Shown: positions 12,012 through 22,992 of the stretch, piece after piece
Numbering within the stretch: position 1 is the first letter of the stretch
Layout of the letters: each line of letters begins with the position of its first letter
Source: Tomocerus qinae
Lineage: Eukaryota > Arthropoda > Collembola > Entomobryomorpha > Tomoceridae
Direction of reading: 5' to 3'
Assembly: GCA_020055645.1 (NCBI GenBank)
Contig: CM034546.1
Span: 37,200,001-37,264,000, forward strand
Length of the DNA stretch: 64,000 nucleotides
The notes under the pieces: model-generated
Told to the model about the DNA's origin: nothing
Seen by the model: the letters and a program-made list of their open reading frames with translations, nothing else
The model's database searches: none
Translations under genes and position numbers: made by a program

Positions 12012-13645
12012 ATGATTACCAATTTCATGGTTTTGGCTCTGAAATGGAATTTCAAAGTTTATTGTTACTGTGGGCTGATACCTTTCGAGTGGGAAGACAA
12101 TACTCAACGTCTGAGAGTTACCAAACAAAGGTGGAAAAATAAATGTTTCGCTGCAATCACATTGATGCACATTTTATTACTTATCTACTATATAGTATTT
12201 GTGTTACTATTGGAAATCATTCCTTTAAATGTGACCAGTAGGGTTATTTTACTTTTGAATACAATATTTTCTATAATTGCTATTGGTGCCAACATTTCTT
12301 TACTGAGGTTTGGAACACAAGATTACATTCAGATATTTAACTGTTTTATGGATTTAGACCTAAAATTTTCAAGTAAGTAATTAATTAGAATTTAATAGCA
12401 TTTGCTTTTTAATCTTTTAATGGTATAAAATTTATAACTGTTGATTTAAGGAATCGAAAATGAGTTGGGCCTTGCACAACAAAAGCACAAAATATTCGAT
12501 TATTTTGGAGCAGCTATTATTGTATTTCTCCCAGGTGAAGCTATAATCGGGATACTGAAATCAATTGGCGTCTTTTTGGGAAGAGAACCTTACTTGTCCA
12601 TCGAGCCACCTTACATAACTGGACAAATAATGACATCTCAAGAGATCCTTAATCGTCTAATATCATTCTTCCTTCATCTGTTCATTTATTTCGTTAAAAT
12701 GTGTCCATTAAACTTGTACGTCATATTGGGGTCCATTCATATCAAATTCCTAAATTATTGGACTGATCAGATTCGACATTTTTCTAATAAAATGGATTCT
12801 GCAAAGTTGGTTACCAAATTAAACATCTACATGACAATTGTAAACAAACATACGTCAATATTTGTTCCACTGTTTCTCATAACCGGCCATTATATTATTG
12901 TCTTGACATTTTGTGGCACTGTTAAACTGAGATTAGCTATGGGAATGCCGCCCTATCTCATCATGCCAACAATAGCGACTGTTTCTCTTCTCGTTGCAAA
13001 AGTTTTACTTGCTGAAATAGGCCAGATGCACACAAACACTACCAAGTTTGTCGCATCATTAAAATCTCACAAAGATGGAAACCTCAAACGCATTGCTAGA
13101 GGACTGCAACCAATTTCAATCCAAATCGGCCCCTTTGGATTTTTTGATCGAGGTTTTGCACTTACCTATATTGCATCCATTATTGACAACGTTGTTAATA
13201 TTTTGCTCTTATTGTCATAAAAACTTAGATGTAGCATTGCATTGCAATTATTTGATCTCTTAACATCTATAAAGAATAGTAAGTAACATCTATATAGAGG
13301 AAAGCATACAGTATGTTAATATTTACGTGGTTGTCTAACAATAATGTGGCCGAAGGGACAAATTAGACAAAAATCTGTTAAAGCTATTTGAAATAAATAA
13401 AGGTTATATGTCAGCTAACTTTCTGTTTCAAATCTTATTTCCATTTTTACCATAAACTTAAGCAAACCAACTGCGTTTGCACTAGTTTTAAATATTGGCA
13501 TTTTGAGTAATTTTGCTCTTTCAATAATTTGTAGTGTAGTTGTCGTTAACAGATAATTTAAACCTGACAAGTGGTAAACCAGTATACATAATTTATTAAC
13601 AGAGAACGAAGTTGAGATCCATTCTTATGGAATTAAATTTCGAAC
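10808..13645 (+). repeat. Tandem duplication unit 2 (gustatory receptor locus)
   Basis: Second unit of the duplication that starts at 7962. It ends near TTATGGAATTAA at 13636-13645, which matches the stretch near 10540 of unit 1. Confidence 0.85.
12012..13220 (+). CDS. Gustatory-receptor-type 7TM chemoreceptor
   Basis: Two exons: 12012-12372 and 12451-13220, joined across a 78-bp intron with canonical GTAAGT and TTTAAG borders; splicing keeps frame and gives 376 residues, the usual size for insect-type gustatory receptors. Several hydrophobic helices are evident, with the N-terminus cytoplasmic-looking and a short C-terminus. The start MITNFMVLALKWNFKVYCYC includes the W...Y..G..PF pattern (GLIPFEWEDN) near residue 22. 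The C-terminal block LQPISIQIGPFGFFDRG followed by a helix and a very short tail occupies the place of the conserved GR signature in helix 7, but lacks the classical TYhhhhhQF. This looks like the springtail lineage of GRs; that placement is from memory of family features. Ligand unknown. It is the intact member of a tandem pair. Confidence 0.8.
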
Positions 13646-14841
13646 TATAAGACTGGCGTATCGCGTAGTTTTTTATTAAGTGTACTGAAGCAAACCGTAT
13701 AATCCTTGGTATTTAGTTTAATAACCTGTTTGAAGCAGTTTACACGGAAACCTAGAAATGAGTTGGGCAAGGTACAATATTTTATAATTATATGGGTTTA
13801 TATAGGACAATGATATAATTTGAATCAGAAAATTTGAACCTCTGATTGAAGTGATATCATTGTCATATCAACGTATATAATTTTAAAATATTGTAGCTTG
13901 CCTATATGTTATAACATATTAAACTGCTGGTAATAAGTACAGTCATAAGTAAGGATAGAGTGGAAGTTTACTTTCACCCTGTGTTATAATTTTTGTGGTA
14001 GAAATCCCCACGAAAGGATGTAGATATACCAATAGATTGTAGAGTTTATATATATAATAATTTTCGCGGGTATTTCAGCCAGTAGAAGTAAACACAAACG
14101 ATACTTCCAGTCTACTTCTATCTAATGTCTTTTTGGTAATACTGTATTGTATATGTGATGCTTCTGTCGAATATGGAATAAAAATATTTAATTCGGTTTT
14201 AAATGCAAGGTCGCCACTTCCATAATTGGCTGTATTACTTCCACGCTATTATTTTCAACTATAAATTTTATGATAGAGTATTATGAGTCTGCCGCTGCTC
14301 TACTGTAGTAACAGCAAACTCATAATAATTTTAGATTGTATATTGGGTAAACGTTGTATTATGTATCGTATATGACTATAAAAAATAATATAATAATATG
14401 AATTATGATTCAATGTATCTCCGACTTAGGTTACGTGCTTGCCCAATATATCCAAATGCCAATTAGACTTCCGTAGTATGATTTAAAGATGCCCAATTTA
14501 ATGACAGTTAATTAATAGACAAAGATCAGAATTGAATTTAAAATATAAGAACTGCTGGAGAAGACGAGGTTCTCAGTGTTGGTGCAATGGCTGACCGAAT
14601 GGAAGTGTCCGCTGAGGCTGAATAGCATGTCGACTACTACGACAATTTGTATTTCCCTTGCGGTAGGAATGTTGGGGCTGGAGGGAACGGTGCACTACAG
14701 ACTGTTCGCTCCTTTCAGCGTAGGTATTATAGGGAGCTCTGCTCTCTGACAAGAGTATTTTGACTATAGACATTTAACTTAAAACTAACGGCTGAATTCA
14801 GGAACTACCTCTTCTTCGCTGAATACTGTGTTGCTGGTGTT
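13646..14841. other. Intergenic
   Basis: Contains the small MITE at 13766-13902 and otherwise nothing recognisable. Short open frames here (for example around 14573-14773 on -) have no features of a gene. Confidence 0.5.
13766..13902. mobile_element. Palindromic MITE of 137 bp
   Basis: The two halves are imperfect inverted repeats: GGCAAGGTACAATATTTTAT on the left and GGCAAGCTACAATATTTTAA from the other strand on the right, with further pairing of TGATAT(C/A)A in the centre. Non-coding. No clear target duplication. Confidence 0.6.
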
Positions 14842-14949
14842 GATGTTGTCTGTGTTGCCGATTTTTCCGATGTTGTCTGTGTTGCCGATTTTTCCGATGT
14901 TGTCTGTGTTGCCGATTTTTCCGATGTTGTCTGTGTTGCCGGTTTTGCC
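14842..14949 (+). repeat. 27-bp minisatellite, 4 copies
   Basis: Four units starting GATGTTGTCTGTGTTGCCG at 14842, 14869, 14896 and 14923; the last is diverged in its second half. Not inside a recognisable gene. Confidence 0.9.
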
Positions 14950-15597
14950 TATTTTGCCTGTCAGGCTGTCACTATTATTGATTCTTTTCTATGGCCTAGT
15001 CTATTAAAATCATTATGTATAGATATTATTTGATAACGGAAAGTCGAAGAATTTGTGACACAGTGGAGGAAAAAGGAATGCGTATTTTGGTAGCTCATAA
15101 TATTAGGAGAAAACAACTTTCAGGAAAAAAAAATTTTTTGCCTCTGTCAGGGGTAGGGGTGCCACAAAGCCAAAATCGGAATAATTTCTAGCAAGAGAAC
15201 CAATCAACCGATTTTGATGAAACCTTTTTTAAAAATTATGTTACCTGGTACTCTAGAGAAGGTTTTATTAAAAAGTTGAAAGGATCGTATCTGATAAGAT
15301 GGGGCAAGTGGGCTAAAATACACTGAATTTCAAGAAATATCTTGGGCTTGAATTTATATAAGTTTTGTAAAATCCAATGCCTTAGTTACTAACAATCACT
15401 CATATCATAGTCACGAGTCACGACTCCTATAATACCTATAATACGCCTATAATATTATCACGTAATACTCTGTAACTACGACTACACCAGCATTGCCAAC
15501 AACTGTCGCGTTGTAGGCGTAGGATTGTAGGATTAAGAAAGGAAGGTGTGTCCTAATCACTATAGTGCCTCTGTAATGTTGCTTGGCAAGACATCAA

Positions 15598-15723
15598 GGC
15601 CCGTATTATGACAGTCGTCTTCATGTTCATAAGAAACCATCAAGACGCCAATTTCTCTAATATTTTGGACGTCTTGAGGAGCCCTCAGCACCTAAGACAT
15701 AAGACGAGGTTCATAATACGGAC
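15598..15723. mobile_element. MITE of 126 bp
   Basis: Terminal inverted repeats GGCCCGTATTATGACAGTCG on the left and GGTCCGTATTATGAACCTCG on the right, read inwards from each end. The interior also folds. Non-coding. Confidence 0.7.
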
Positions 15724-16093
15724 CTAGAGATATTAAATGGGATTCGAACGCAACTACGACAGTCCCTCCGACTTTAGACGTAGAAGTCAATAGGATGTTT
15801 TGCGACCTTTCTGCAGCCAGTTTGAATAGGAAAACTAGGCGCAGGTCCAAAGGGGGATCAGTGGCTGTATGTATGTATTCTACATATTATGTATGTATCA
15901 GTGACCACGGCACGGGCCATTTCCCAACTAAAAACTAACTGAATGCAAACCGAAGCACCCAAACCTCAAACCGATCACGTTTGATCGTTCACGATCACGT
16001 TTGATAGAAACGTACGGAATAGTTATAGTTTCGATAGTTTAGTTGTCGTTCCATTTCCTGTTTAATACACGACACAAACTGAATGCTCCTTAG
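15724..16093. other. Intergenic within the insertion
   Basis: A short direct repeat, GATCACGTTTGATCG then GATCACGTTTGATAG near 15975-16005. No gene seen. Confidence 0.5.
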
Positions 16094-16564
16094 CTATACT
16101 TCAATTTTACACAACGGCAACTGAAACGGAACACTCTCATAGCTATACTTGACAATCACCGATCTCGACAAACCCACCAGCGCGCAACTATATCCGAGAG
16201 TATTTATATGTTTACTACAGCACCATTCCACACTAAGGGATTTACACATGTAGCCTAGTACGTCCAATGCAATGCTGAATACACAGTATATTATTGCATC
16301 TTTCGTTTCGAACTTACACGTCTTGTCTCCCCATGTAGATACCAAAAGTCTTCTATACCTTTAAAATACATCGCTAATTATCAGTAAAACTCTATCAACA
16401 TCTGGAAGATAAAATTGAGTTAAAATCTGCCGTCCCAACAGTCCACCAATTATAGTAGGGGCTGACATTATTCTCGTCGTGGCTAATGCTACGCTGGACC
16501 AAAAACCAAAATTCGGAGTACCCGAAACTGTAGCATCGTTTGCAGGGTTGAGTCCAAAAACCAA
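16094..16564 (-). pseudogene. Possible Tc1/mariner-type DDE transposase scrap
   Basis: One frame of about 155 codons is open apart from one stop at 16361-16363. The first part (FWSSVALATTRIMSAPTIIG then YLPDVDRVLL) loosely follows the pattern of the middle of DDE_3 transposases, which read W-x-GI..-R-x-x-GP...LxG...Y..FL..-x-LP.LL. The catalytic aspartates cannot be placed. It could equally be a chance open frame. Confidence 0.25.
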
Positions 16565-16761
16565 ATTATGCCAAACCTTGATGCTTCAAATAGTGTGTGC
16601 TTTCGCGAACTTAATTTGTGTAAAAAACACGTTTTTATTTATGTAAATAAAATAGACACACCTACAAACAAACTCACTGAATCAATTAAGGTACGCGTCC
16701 GATGGCAACCGGCAAATTAATCTGACTATCATATTGCCTCTTAACTTTTTTTTGCACCAAA

Positions 16762-17026
16762 GAATCAACTCAAAAACCAAAAGAGCTACAAGAAAGTTTA
16801 AATAGGAAAACAGATACTCCATAACCCACAGCATTCGGCTCCGAAAGAATAATAAACTTTTCTCTGCAGTTGCGATTAATTGCTAATTCCGCACGAAAAC
16901 GTTTATATCTCCAGATTGGACCAATATGTTTGAAATATTCTTTCGGAGATGAATGCAGGGGATTGTGGACTATCTGTTTCCCTATTTAAACTTTCTTGTA
17001 GGTCTATTGATTTTTGAGTTGATTCG
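16762..17026. mobile_element. MITE of 265 bp with about 90-bp arms
   Basis: Both ends read inward as GAATCAACTCAAAAA; the arms then share TACAAGAAAGTTTAAATAG and TCTCCGAAAGAATA with a few mismatches. No coding capacity and no obvious target duplication. Confidence 0.75.
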
Positions 17027-17162
17027 ATTGCTGTAAAGGAAGTAGATTCAAAGGTGATAAGTGATGAGTATAATATAGCAAGAATATATAGTATACATAC
17101 TACTAGATAGGGCTATACACTAATAGATAGGTAGGTACTAGACTTACATGCAATGCTACATT

Positions 17163-17245
17163 ACATACTATGCTAAGCTAGAGCTATTCTGCTTACATAC
17201 TATGCTAAGCTAGAGCTATTCTGCTAACATACTACTAACTAGAAC
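17163..17245 (+). repeat. 32-bp tandem repeat, just over 2 copies
   Basis: ACATACTATGCTAAGCTAGA occurs at 17163 and 17195 within identical 32-bp units, followed by a broken third. Confidence 0.85.
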
Positions 17246-17309
17246 TTTCCCGTTTGTTAGGAAAGGTATAAGAGGCTAGCTGTGGGAACGAGAGTAGGCT
17301 TTACTCCTT

Positions 17310-17393
<84 letters not shown>

Positions 17394-17410
17394 ACTGTCC
17401 CTATCTACTA
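17310..17410 (+). rRNA. 28S rRNA fragment (about 101 bp, not functional)
   Basis: Matches, essentially without change, the highly conserved 28S region that runs from GGGAGTAACTATGACTCTC through CCAAATGCCTCGTCATC and GTGACGCGCATGAATGG to GTCCCTATCTACTA. This is the part of rDNA that is the landing zone of R1, R2 and Pokey-type insertions. Flanking sequence on both sides is not rDNA. The left edge forms a perfect hairpin TTACTCC-TTCG-GGAGTAA (17300-17317), so the first bases of the fragment are mirrored just outside it. The fragment must have been copied or moved from the rDNA array recently or under constraint. Confidence 0.93.
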
Positions 17411-17454
17411 CATGTAAAAGTGTAAGGACGAGTGAGAAACTCAACCACAGGAAA

Positions 17455-17633
17455 AAGACAAGACTATTTCTTACTCGTTGTGCTCCCTGCTTAGATCCCC
17501 AACTCAGACAAGGGACAAGACACGACTGTTTCGAACTTTCTTGTTGTGCTCCTTGCTTAGGTCTCAAACTCAGACAAGGGGCAAGACGAGAGTGTTTCGA
17601 ACTTACACTGTTGTTGGTCTCCCTGCGGAAATA
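17455..17633 (+). repeat. 66-67-bp tandem repeat, about 2.5 copies
   Basis: Units begin GTTGTGCTCCCTGCTTAG at 17477, GTTGTGCTCCTTGCTTAG at 17543 and a diverged one at 17610. They follow the 28S fragment directly. Open frames across them on both strands are by-products of the repeat. Confidence 0.85.
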
Positions 17634-18129
17634 GGCAAGGAGCACCCCATTTCAAAACCTTTAAACCTTGACCCACAACAGCATATGAGGTATCAAACGA
17701 AAGGTAAAAATAAACTTAATTAACCTATCAAAACAGATTTTAAGCAAAGTTAATTTTTCATGAAATATTATAGAAATTATGAATTATATTATTAGATATA
17801 AGCTAAACGCTAGATTTAATGCTGTGGATTTCACACCTAAGTTAAATAAAAATACATAGGAAAGACTTTCTAGTTTAATTTGAACATAATTATATTAGTA
17901 ATTACATATAGCCATTTCAACAAGACAATTCTGGGAGATTAAATGAATGGAAAATAGAACTGAATAATGATAACGAATATATCTTTCATAAACTTAGCGT
18001 ACAACTGTATTAGGCAAAGTGTGTAGTAACAAATTAAGAATTCATTGTTGTAACTTAAATAACAATTTAGCTAACAAACTGTATTAAACAAATGATAATC
18101 AGTGATTACAAAACATAATCAACCTTCCA
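17634..18129. other. 3' flank of the transposase gene
   Basis: AT-rich, no gene seen. It should hold the 3' untranslated region of the gene on -. Confidence 0.5.
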
Positions 18130-20606
18130 CTACACAGTTTCGTCCTCAGTCCCATCTTGTAGCTGTCCTTCCAGTACTTCTGCTGCATCAAGAATATTGT
18201 CAGCTAACCCTTTTAATCTTTTTAGCAGTGATTCTTTTTCATGTCGGGCAAAACCTAAATACCACAGCACGGAAGCTAGATGACTACAGCAGCCTACAGT
18301 ACGTGCTCCGACACAACATTTGCAGTAATAAGAAAGAATAGAATCCTCCCCAGTCTTCGTGTCGTCAAACTCAATGTATATGTTGTGGGCTTTCCCTTTC
18401 GTAAACCGTGACTCGATTTTAGCTTTAAGGAGATTTGTCATATCATCGTGTATATATATTACATAGTCAGAACTGGACTTTAAATGCCTTCTTGTATACA
18501 TAATGGCCTGCTTAAGCTGATAGGATCCTAAGGTTATGGAACGCAAATCTTGCTCAGTTAGTTTTGGAAACCGAGTGATTGTGTCCTTTGTAGCTCTGAC
18601 CCAAACAAGAATCTTCCTATCTAATTTTTCTGATTCAACTTTTTCTTGTAATTTATTTTCCATTGTCATTCGTAACATGACTTTGTCTGCCAGTAGCATG
18701 TATTCTTCTGTGTCTCGAAATATTGGTTTTGAATATGCGTTTACGAGTGAACAAATGATTCTATAGATCGAACCTAGTTTAGGAATATAAGAAGCAGGTA
18801 TCACGTCATCAACCATTTTGAATTTTTTGGTCTGTCCGTTTTTAGCTTCATTCAACCAGCGATGCATAGTTATTTTCCTAGAATGATTGGCCTCAAAGGT
18901 AGTAAATTGTGCCTGTTTTTTTGATAGTAGACTAGGCATAAATGTTTTGTAGCCGCTGTCATTTAGTACCTACAATTTAACAGAAGGGACACATTGTGAA
19001 TGAATAACCAGACTAGACACACTTCGATAACTAATATATTGTAGGAAAATCTTACTTTTATAGAGTCCCTAAACCCTCTGTCTAATATGAAAAAGTCATC
19101 TTTTTGAAAAAAACTTGCAAATTCTGATTCTGACTGCGCCAGGGATTTTAGTATTGTAGCATCATTGTTACTTCCATCGGCAAAATACAGGCCCTCCGAA
19201 TTAAGTATGTACCCATCAGGAAACATTATTAAAAGCGGCTTTAGCAAATTCCTATGTTTGTGCATTGAATACGTTTTCTTCTGAATTTCATGATCACTAG
19301 GTTTTTGTATAAAGAGGTAGGTGCCGTCAGCCATTGCGCATAAAGAGTTCTCCGGGGCCTCAAATATTTTATGTAGAAAGAGTGACTGATGAGTCTGTGC
19401 CGTTTCCCTTGTAATATGCTTGTAACCCAAATACTTAGGCACAAATATTTTTTCTAGAGCCACTCTAACTGCCTCGAACGTTTCACTCACACGAGATTGA
19501 GACTTGATACCGAAAAGTATTGCTAAAGCTGCTTGGGAAAGATTTGTTTTTAATTTCATAAGGAACAACCCTAATGCGTCTCGTTTAGTTCGATTGACGC
19601 TGTCTCGCAGTTCGGATTTGATTATTTCGTAAACTTGGTCAAAATGATCTTTAGAAAGGCCAGTCAGCACCTTGTAATCTTCGGATTTGAAATGACAACC
19701 ATCGTTGAAACTTACTGAAGAACGTAAATGGATTGTTGAATCATTGGCAAATGTAAGAAATAATTTTCTTATCTGTGGCCCCGACATAAGAATTTTTTCT
19801 TTTGACTGTTGCTCTACAATAACTTCTATAGCTTCATTTGTAAAGCAAATCCCTTCCTCTATATGATGTGGACAACAGCGATTACCCAATGGAACTAGGA
19901 TATGCTTCTTATACCAAAGATCCCTGACGGCAGATGCGGGAATTCTAGAACGGTCGTTCTTTTTGCATATGAAACATGAAGCGTCTGTAGCAGAGCAGGA
20001 TGGCAAACAGACACTTATTCTATCTTCTTTCTTTCTTTTTGGCAATTTAAATCGAGTTGAATCAGTGATACTACTGGTGGAGGAAAGAGAAATACTAGAT
20101 GTTTGAGAAAGTTCCTGACTATTATCTTCCATGTCCATAATGCTACTATAGATTGAACTCGCAACACTATCTTCATAAACCGTAGTGGCCTGTGAATCCA
20201 CATGTGGCCTAGGGTATTCACCTGAACTGGTCATACTACTGATGCATGGTGGAGAAACGATAGGTATTTGCAAAAAGCTTTGAATACTGTCCTCCACATC
20301 CATAATACTACCGTAGTCTGAACCAGCGACGCTGTCTTCATAAATTGTCGTAGCCTGTGAATCCACATGGCATTTGCCTGAAACGGTAGTATTGCGATTG
20401 AAAGGCTTAATTAGATGATAGTCGGTCCGATATAAATTAAGATAGCATGTATCACAAATAAATCCATTTTTAAAGTCAAATGTCCATGATTGGGAAAAAT
20501 GCAGTTTGAGGTAGTGCTCGTACATTCCTAATATCGCCGTGTTTGTATCTGTGCTTGCCTTTCTTTTATATCTGCTACGAATTTCATGATTGCACACAGT
20601 ACACAT
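18130..20606 (-). CDS. DDE transposase (DDE_Tnp_4/Harbinger-like fold) with C-terminal Zn-binding tail
   Basis: Two exons, 20606-19056 and 18969-18130, with an 86-bp intron (donor AAAA|GTAAGATTT, acceptor TTGTAG|GTACTA); splicing keeps frame, giving about 796 residues from the ATG at 20606. Reading may also begin upstream through another exon, because a TTTTTAG acceptor-like site lies just 5'. N-terminus: CTVC...CDTC zinc-finger-like pair; a second cysteine motif CFICKKNDRSR; two ~90-bp imperfect direct repeats in the linker (around VDSQATT(I/V)YEDSVA). Core: MADGTYLFIQKP (first D), FADGSNNDATIL (second D), FFILDRGFRDS, then, after the intron, RWLNEAKNGQTKKFK which supplies the likely catalytic E. 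C-terminus: YYCKCCVGARTVGCCSHLAS, a SWIM-like C-x-C...C-x-H zinc motif. It is open throughout, so it may still be active. Close relatives, from memory, are unnamed DDE proteins of cnidarians and arthropods; the superfamily is not settled here. Confidence 0.82.
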
Positions 20607-21437
20607 TATTTTTACTCCTGGCACTAAAAATGGAAAAGTTTAGTGTTTTTATGGACATGCGTTAATTGTATTAATACATAAATATTCACAATACATATAC
20701 AAAAATTAAAGACATACTATTTGAGCCAAAACTTCTAAGGGAAATGAATCCCAAACTGTAAGCGTATGAGTAAAAGTCTTCACAGTGAAGTTTACCTCAG
20801 AAGAGACATTGAGACACCATACCACCAACGAACAGACTTCTTGATTCGAAACAAGCGATTCGAAAATGTTACTAGTGTTAGATCTCGTATTTGTTATAAT
20901 ATAAAAGATTTGTAAAATAACATGGCAACCTTAAGGTCAATTGATCTGTATTTGGTGTATATTAACCCACATACAACTATGACGTATAACAAGGTTATAG
21001 AATTATATATGTGTACTGTATCATTCTGAGATGTGGCATAATACCATTTTCCTAATTCATTTTTATACAATTTAATGACTTTTTAAAATAAAGTTGTCCT
21101 AGTTCATAAACTTAAAATACGCCAAAGATGAAATTTATAACACGCAAGGGTAAATAGTTATATTACATCCACAAAAATTTTCAAAGCTTTATAGCTGTGC
21201 ACTCTCAAAAATTTCCTCTGTTTTAAAATTACTACATGTAAATATATAGGGAAAGAGGCCTTCTTTGGGACCTCTGTAACCCGTGAACTAAAGATACGCC
21301 AAAGTTCATTTTGGAGTGTGACCTTCCTTAAATATACATAAAAGAACCCTAGAAGTATCAATGCTCTTAAGTTGTGCAAACTAGTCGAAAATCCCGAAAC
21401 GATTTAGCCCAATAATATTCGCTTAAGCAATTCGTTC
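20607..21437. other. 5' flank of the transposase gene
   Basis: No gene. Expected to contain the transposase promoter and one end of the inserted element; no terminal repeat was recognised. Confidence 0.5.
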
Positions 21438-21894
21438 CTTTAAAAAATTCGAATTTAAAAAAATAAATAACGTTTTGAAAAAATCAATTTTTGAAGAAAA
21501 AACCTTTTTTCGAAAATTCTGCAGGAATGAAAATAAAGAGCACATAAAATAACCCAATACAAAAATATAATATCTCCCATTTTTGCTGATATATAAATTA
21601 TATCAGTTGTCTGATACTAATGCAAGTATATTACCTTGGCACAACTGCATTTATTTCTCAAATAATAAGACTTGTTTTGTCAATAAACATCAAATACATG
21701 ATTAACATAAGTCATTGTGACATTATTTTAGCGTGAAAGTTAAAAATATTCACATGGTAGAAAAAAATTATTGCCATGCATTAGGTAGGCTCTTATCTGG
21801 ACATCTCTTGTGCATAACGTAGGCACTAGCTAATGCATTATGTAGGCTTACAAGGTGTTACTTAAAATTATGTACAGGGTGGGCCTGAATGAAC

Positions 21895-22992
21895 CGGAAT
21901 TTTAACTTTGACTCTTAATAATTCTGTAGTAGATAACTTTATTGAGACTAAAATAGTACCATCTGAAAGAGCATGCGTTTCTTAGTCAGAATTGAAATTA
22001 TGAACACAATCGTAACACAAAAACAGACTAAAGAAGGGCCCGAAAAAATTAGAAACAACAAAATCTTGTAAAATTTACATTTTGTAAAATTAAATTTTCA
22101 CATTTTATGTTTGAAATGAAAATGGTGAGACTGGCGAGAGAGCAGAAAGTGTAAGGAATAAAGACGTGAAAAAAGTTCAAATTGAATTTCAGCAAAAGTT
22201 TAACTTTGTTCCCAATTTTGACACGGTCCCAAGTCGTTCTCTTTGTGTGTGGGCAGGCATGTGGTCAGGAGGCATCTTAAGTCCGTTTTTCTTTACAGCA
22301 AAATGTAACGTGTAAAACAACAAAATCTGGCCAGCAATAGCGTCACCAAACTATGAAAATTTTATGTTAATGCAAAAACTTTTCGCAGCTTCCCACTTCA
22401 GACTGGATGTCCGGGCATGGATGAACATTTCCCGGTTAAATCGAAAGGTAGAGGCGGTCCAATTTCATTGTCCCCGCGTTCCCCTGATTTGAGCCCTATG
22501 GATTTTTCAGTATGGGGTTTGATGAAGGAGAACGTATGCTGGAAAGCCGAAGACTATGGCTCAACTTGAAGATGGATTTAAGATGCCTCCTGACCACATG
22601 CCTGCCCGTGTCCACACACAAAGGGAACGACATGGGACCGAGTCAAAATTGTGAACAAAGTTGAACTTTTGCTGAAATTCAATTTGAACCTTTTTCACCT
22701 CTTTATTCCTTACACTTTCTGCTCTCTCGCCAGTCTCACCCTTTTCATTTCAAACATAAAATGTGAAAATTTAATTTTACAAAATGTAAATTTTACAAGA
22801 TTTTGTTGTTTCTAATTTTTTCGGGCCCTTCTTTAGTCTGTTTTTGTGTTACGATTGTGTTCATAATTTCAATTCTGACTAAGAAACGCATGCTCTTTCA
22901 GATGGTACTATTTTAGTCTCAATAAAGTTATCTACTACAGAATTATTAAGAGTCAAAGTTAAAATTCCGGTTCATTCAGGCCCACCCCAGGG
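21895..22992 (+). mobile_element. Degraded mariner/Tc1-like element with about 400-bp terminal inverted repeats
   Basis: Outer ends read inwards as CAGGGTGGGCCTGAATGAAC on the left and, after a few extra bases, GGGTGGGCCTGAATGAACCG on the right, each flanked by TA, as expected for this superfamily. The arms (about 21895-22285 and 22580-22992) are nearly complementary and include CATGTGGTCAGGAGGCATCTT. The 300-bp middle codes on + for SPRSPDLSPMDFSVWGLMKE at about 22470-22530, the C-terminal catalytic motif (PDLxPxDF..WG..K) of mariner-type transposases; the rest of the transposase is missing. It sits inside the core of the larger foldback element. Confidence 0.85.

Larger units (their letters stand above)
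15282..21437. mobile_element. About 6.2-kb insertion in the left arm, carrying a DDE transposase
   Basis: Bounded by the two pieces of the split arm: homology to the right arm stops after AAAGTTGAAA at 15281 and resumes at about 21438 (AAAATTCGAATTT). The contents are a MITE (15598-15723), a possible transposase scrap (16094-16564), another MITE (16762-17026), short tandem repeats, a 28S rRNA piece and the transposase gene at 18130-20606. No matching terminal repeats were found at its two ends, so it may be a composite of several insertions and not one transposon. Confidence 0.55.

Noticed and set aside
14573-14773. Open frame on -
   Set aside because: No start context, domain or neighbour support; likely chance.
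17355-17723. Overlapping open frames on both strands next to the 28S piece
   Set aside because: They lie in 66-67-bp tandem repeats and partly in rRNA-derived sequence, with no independent support.
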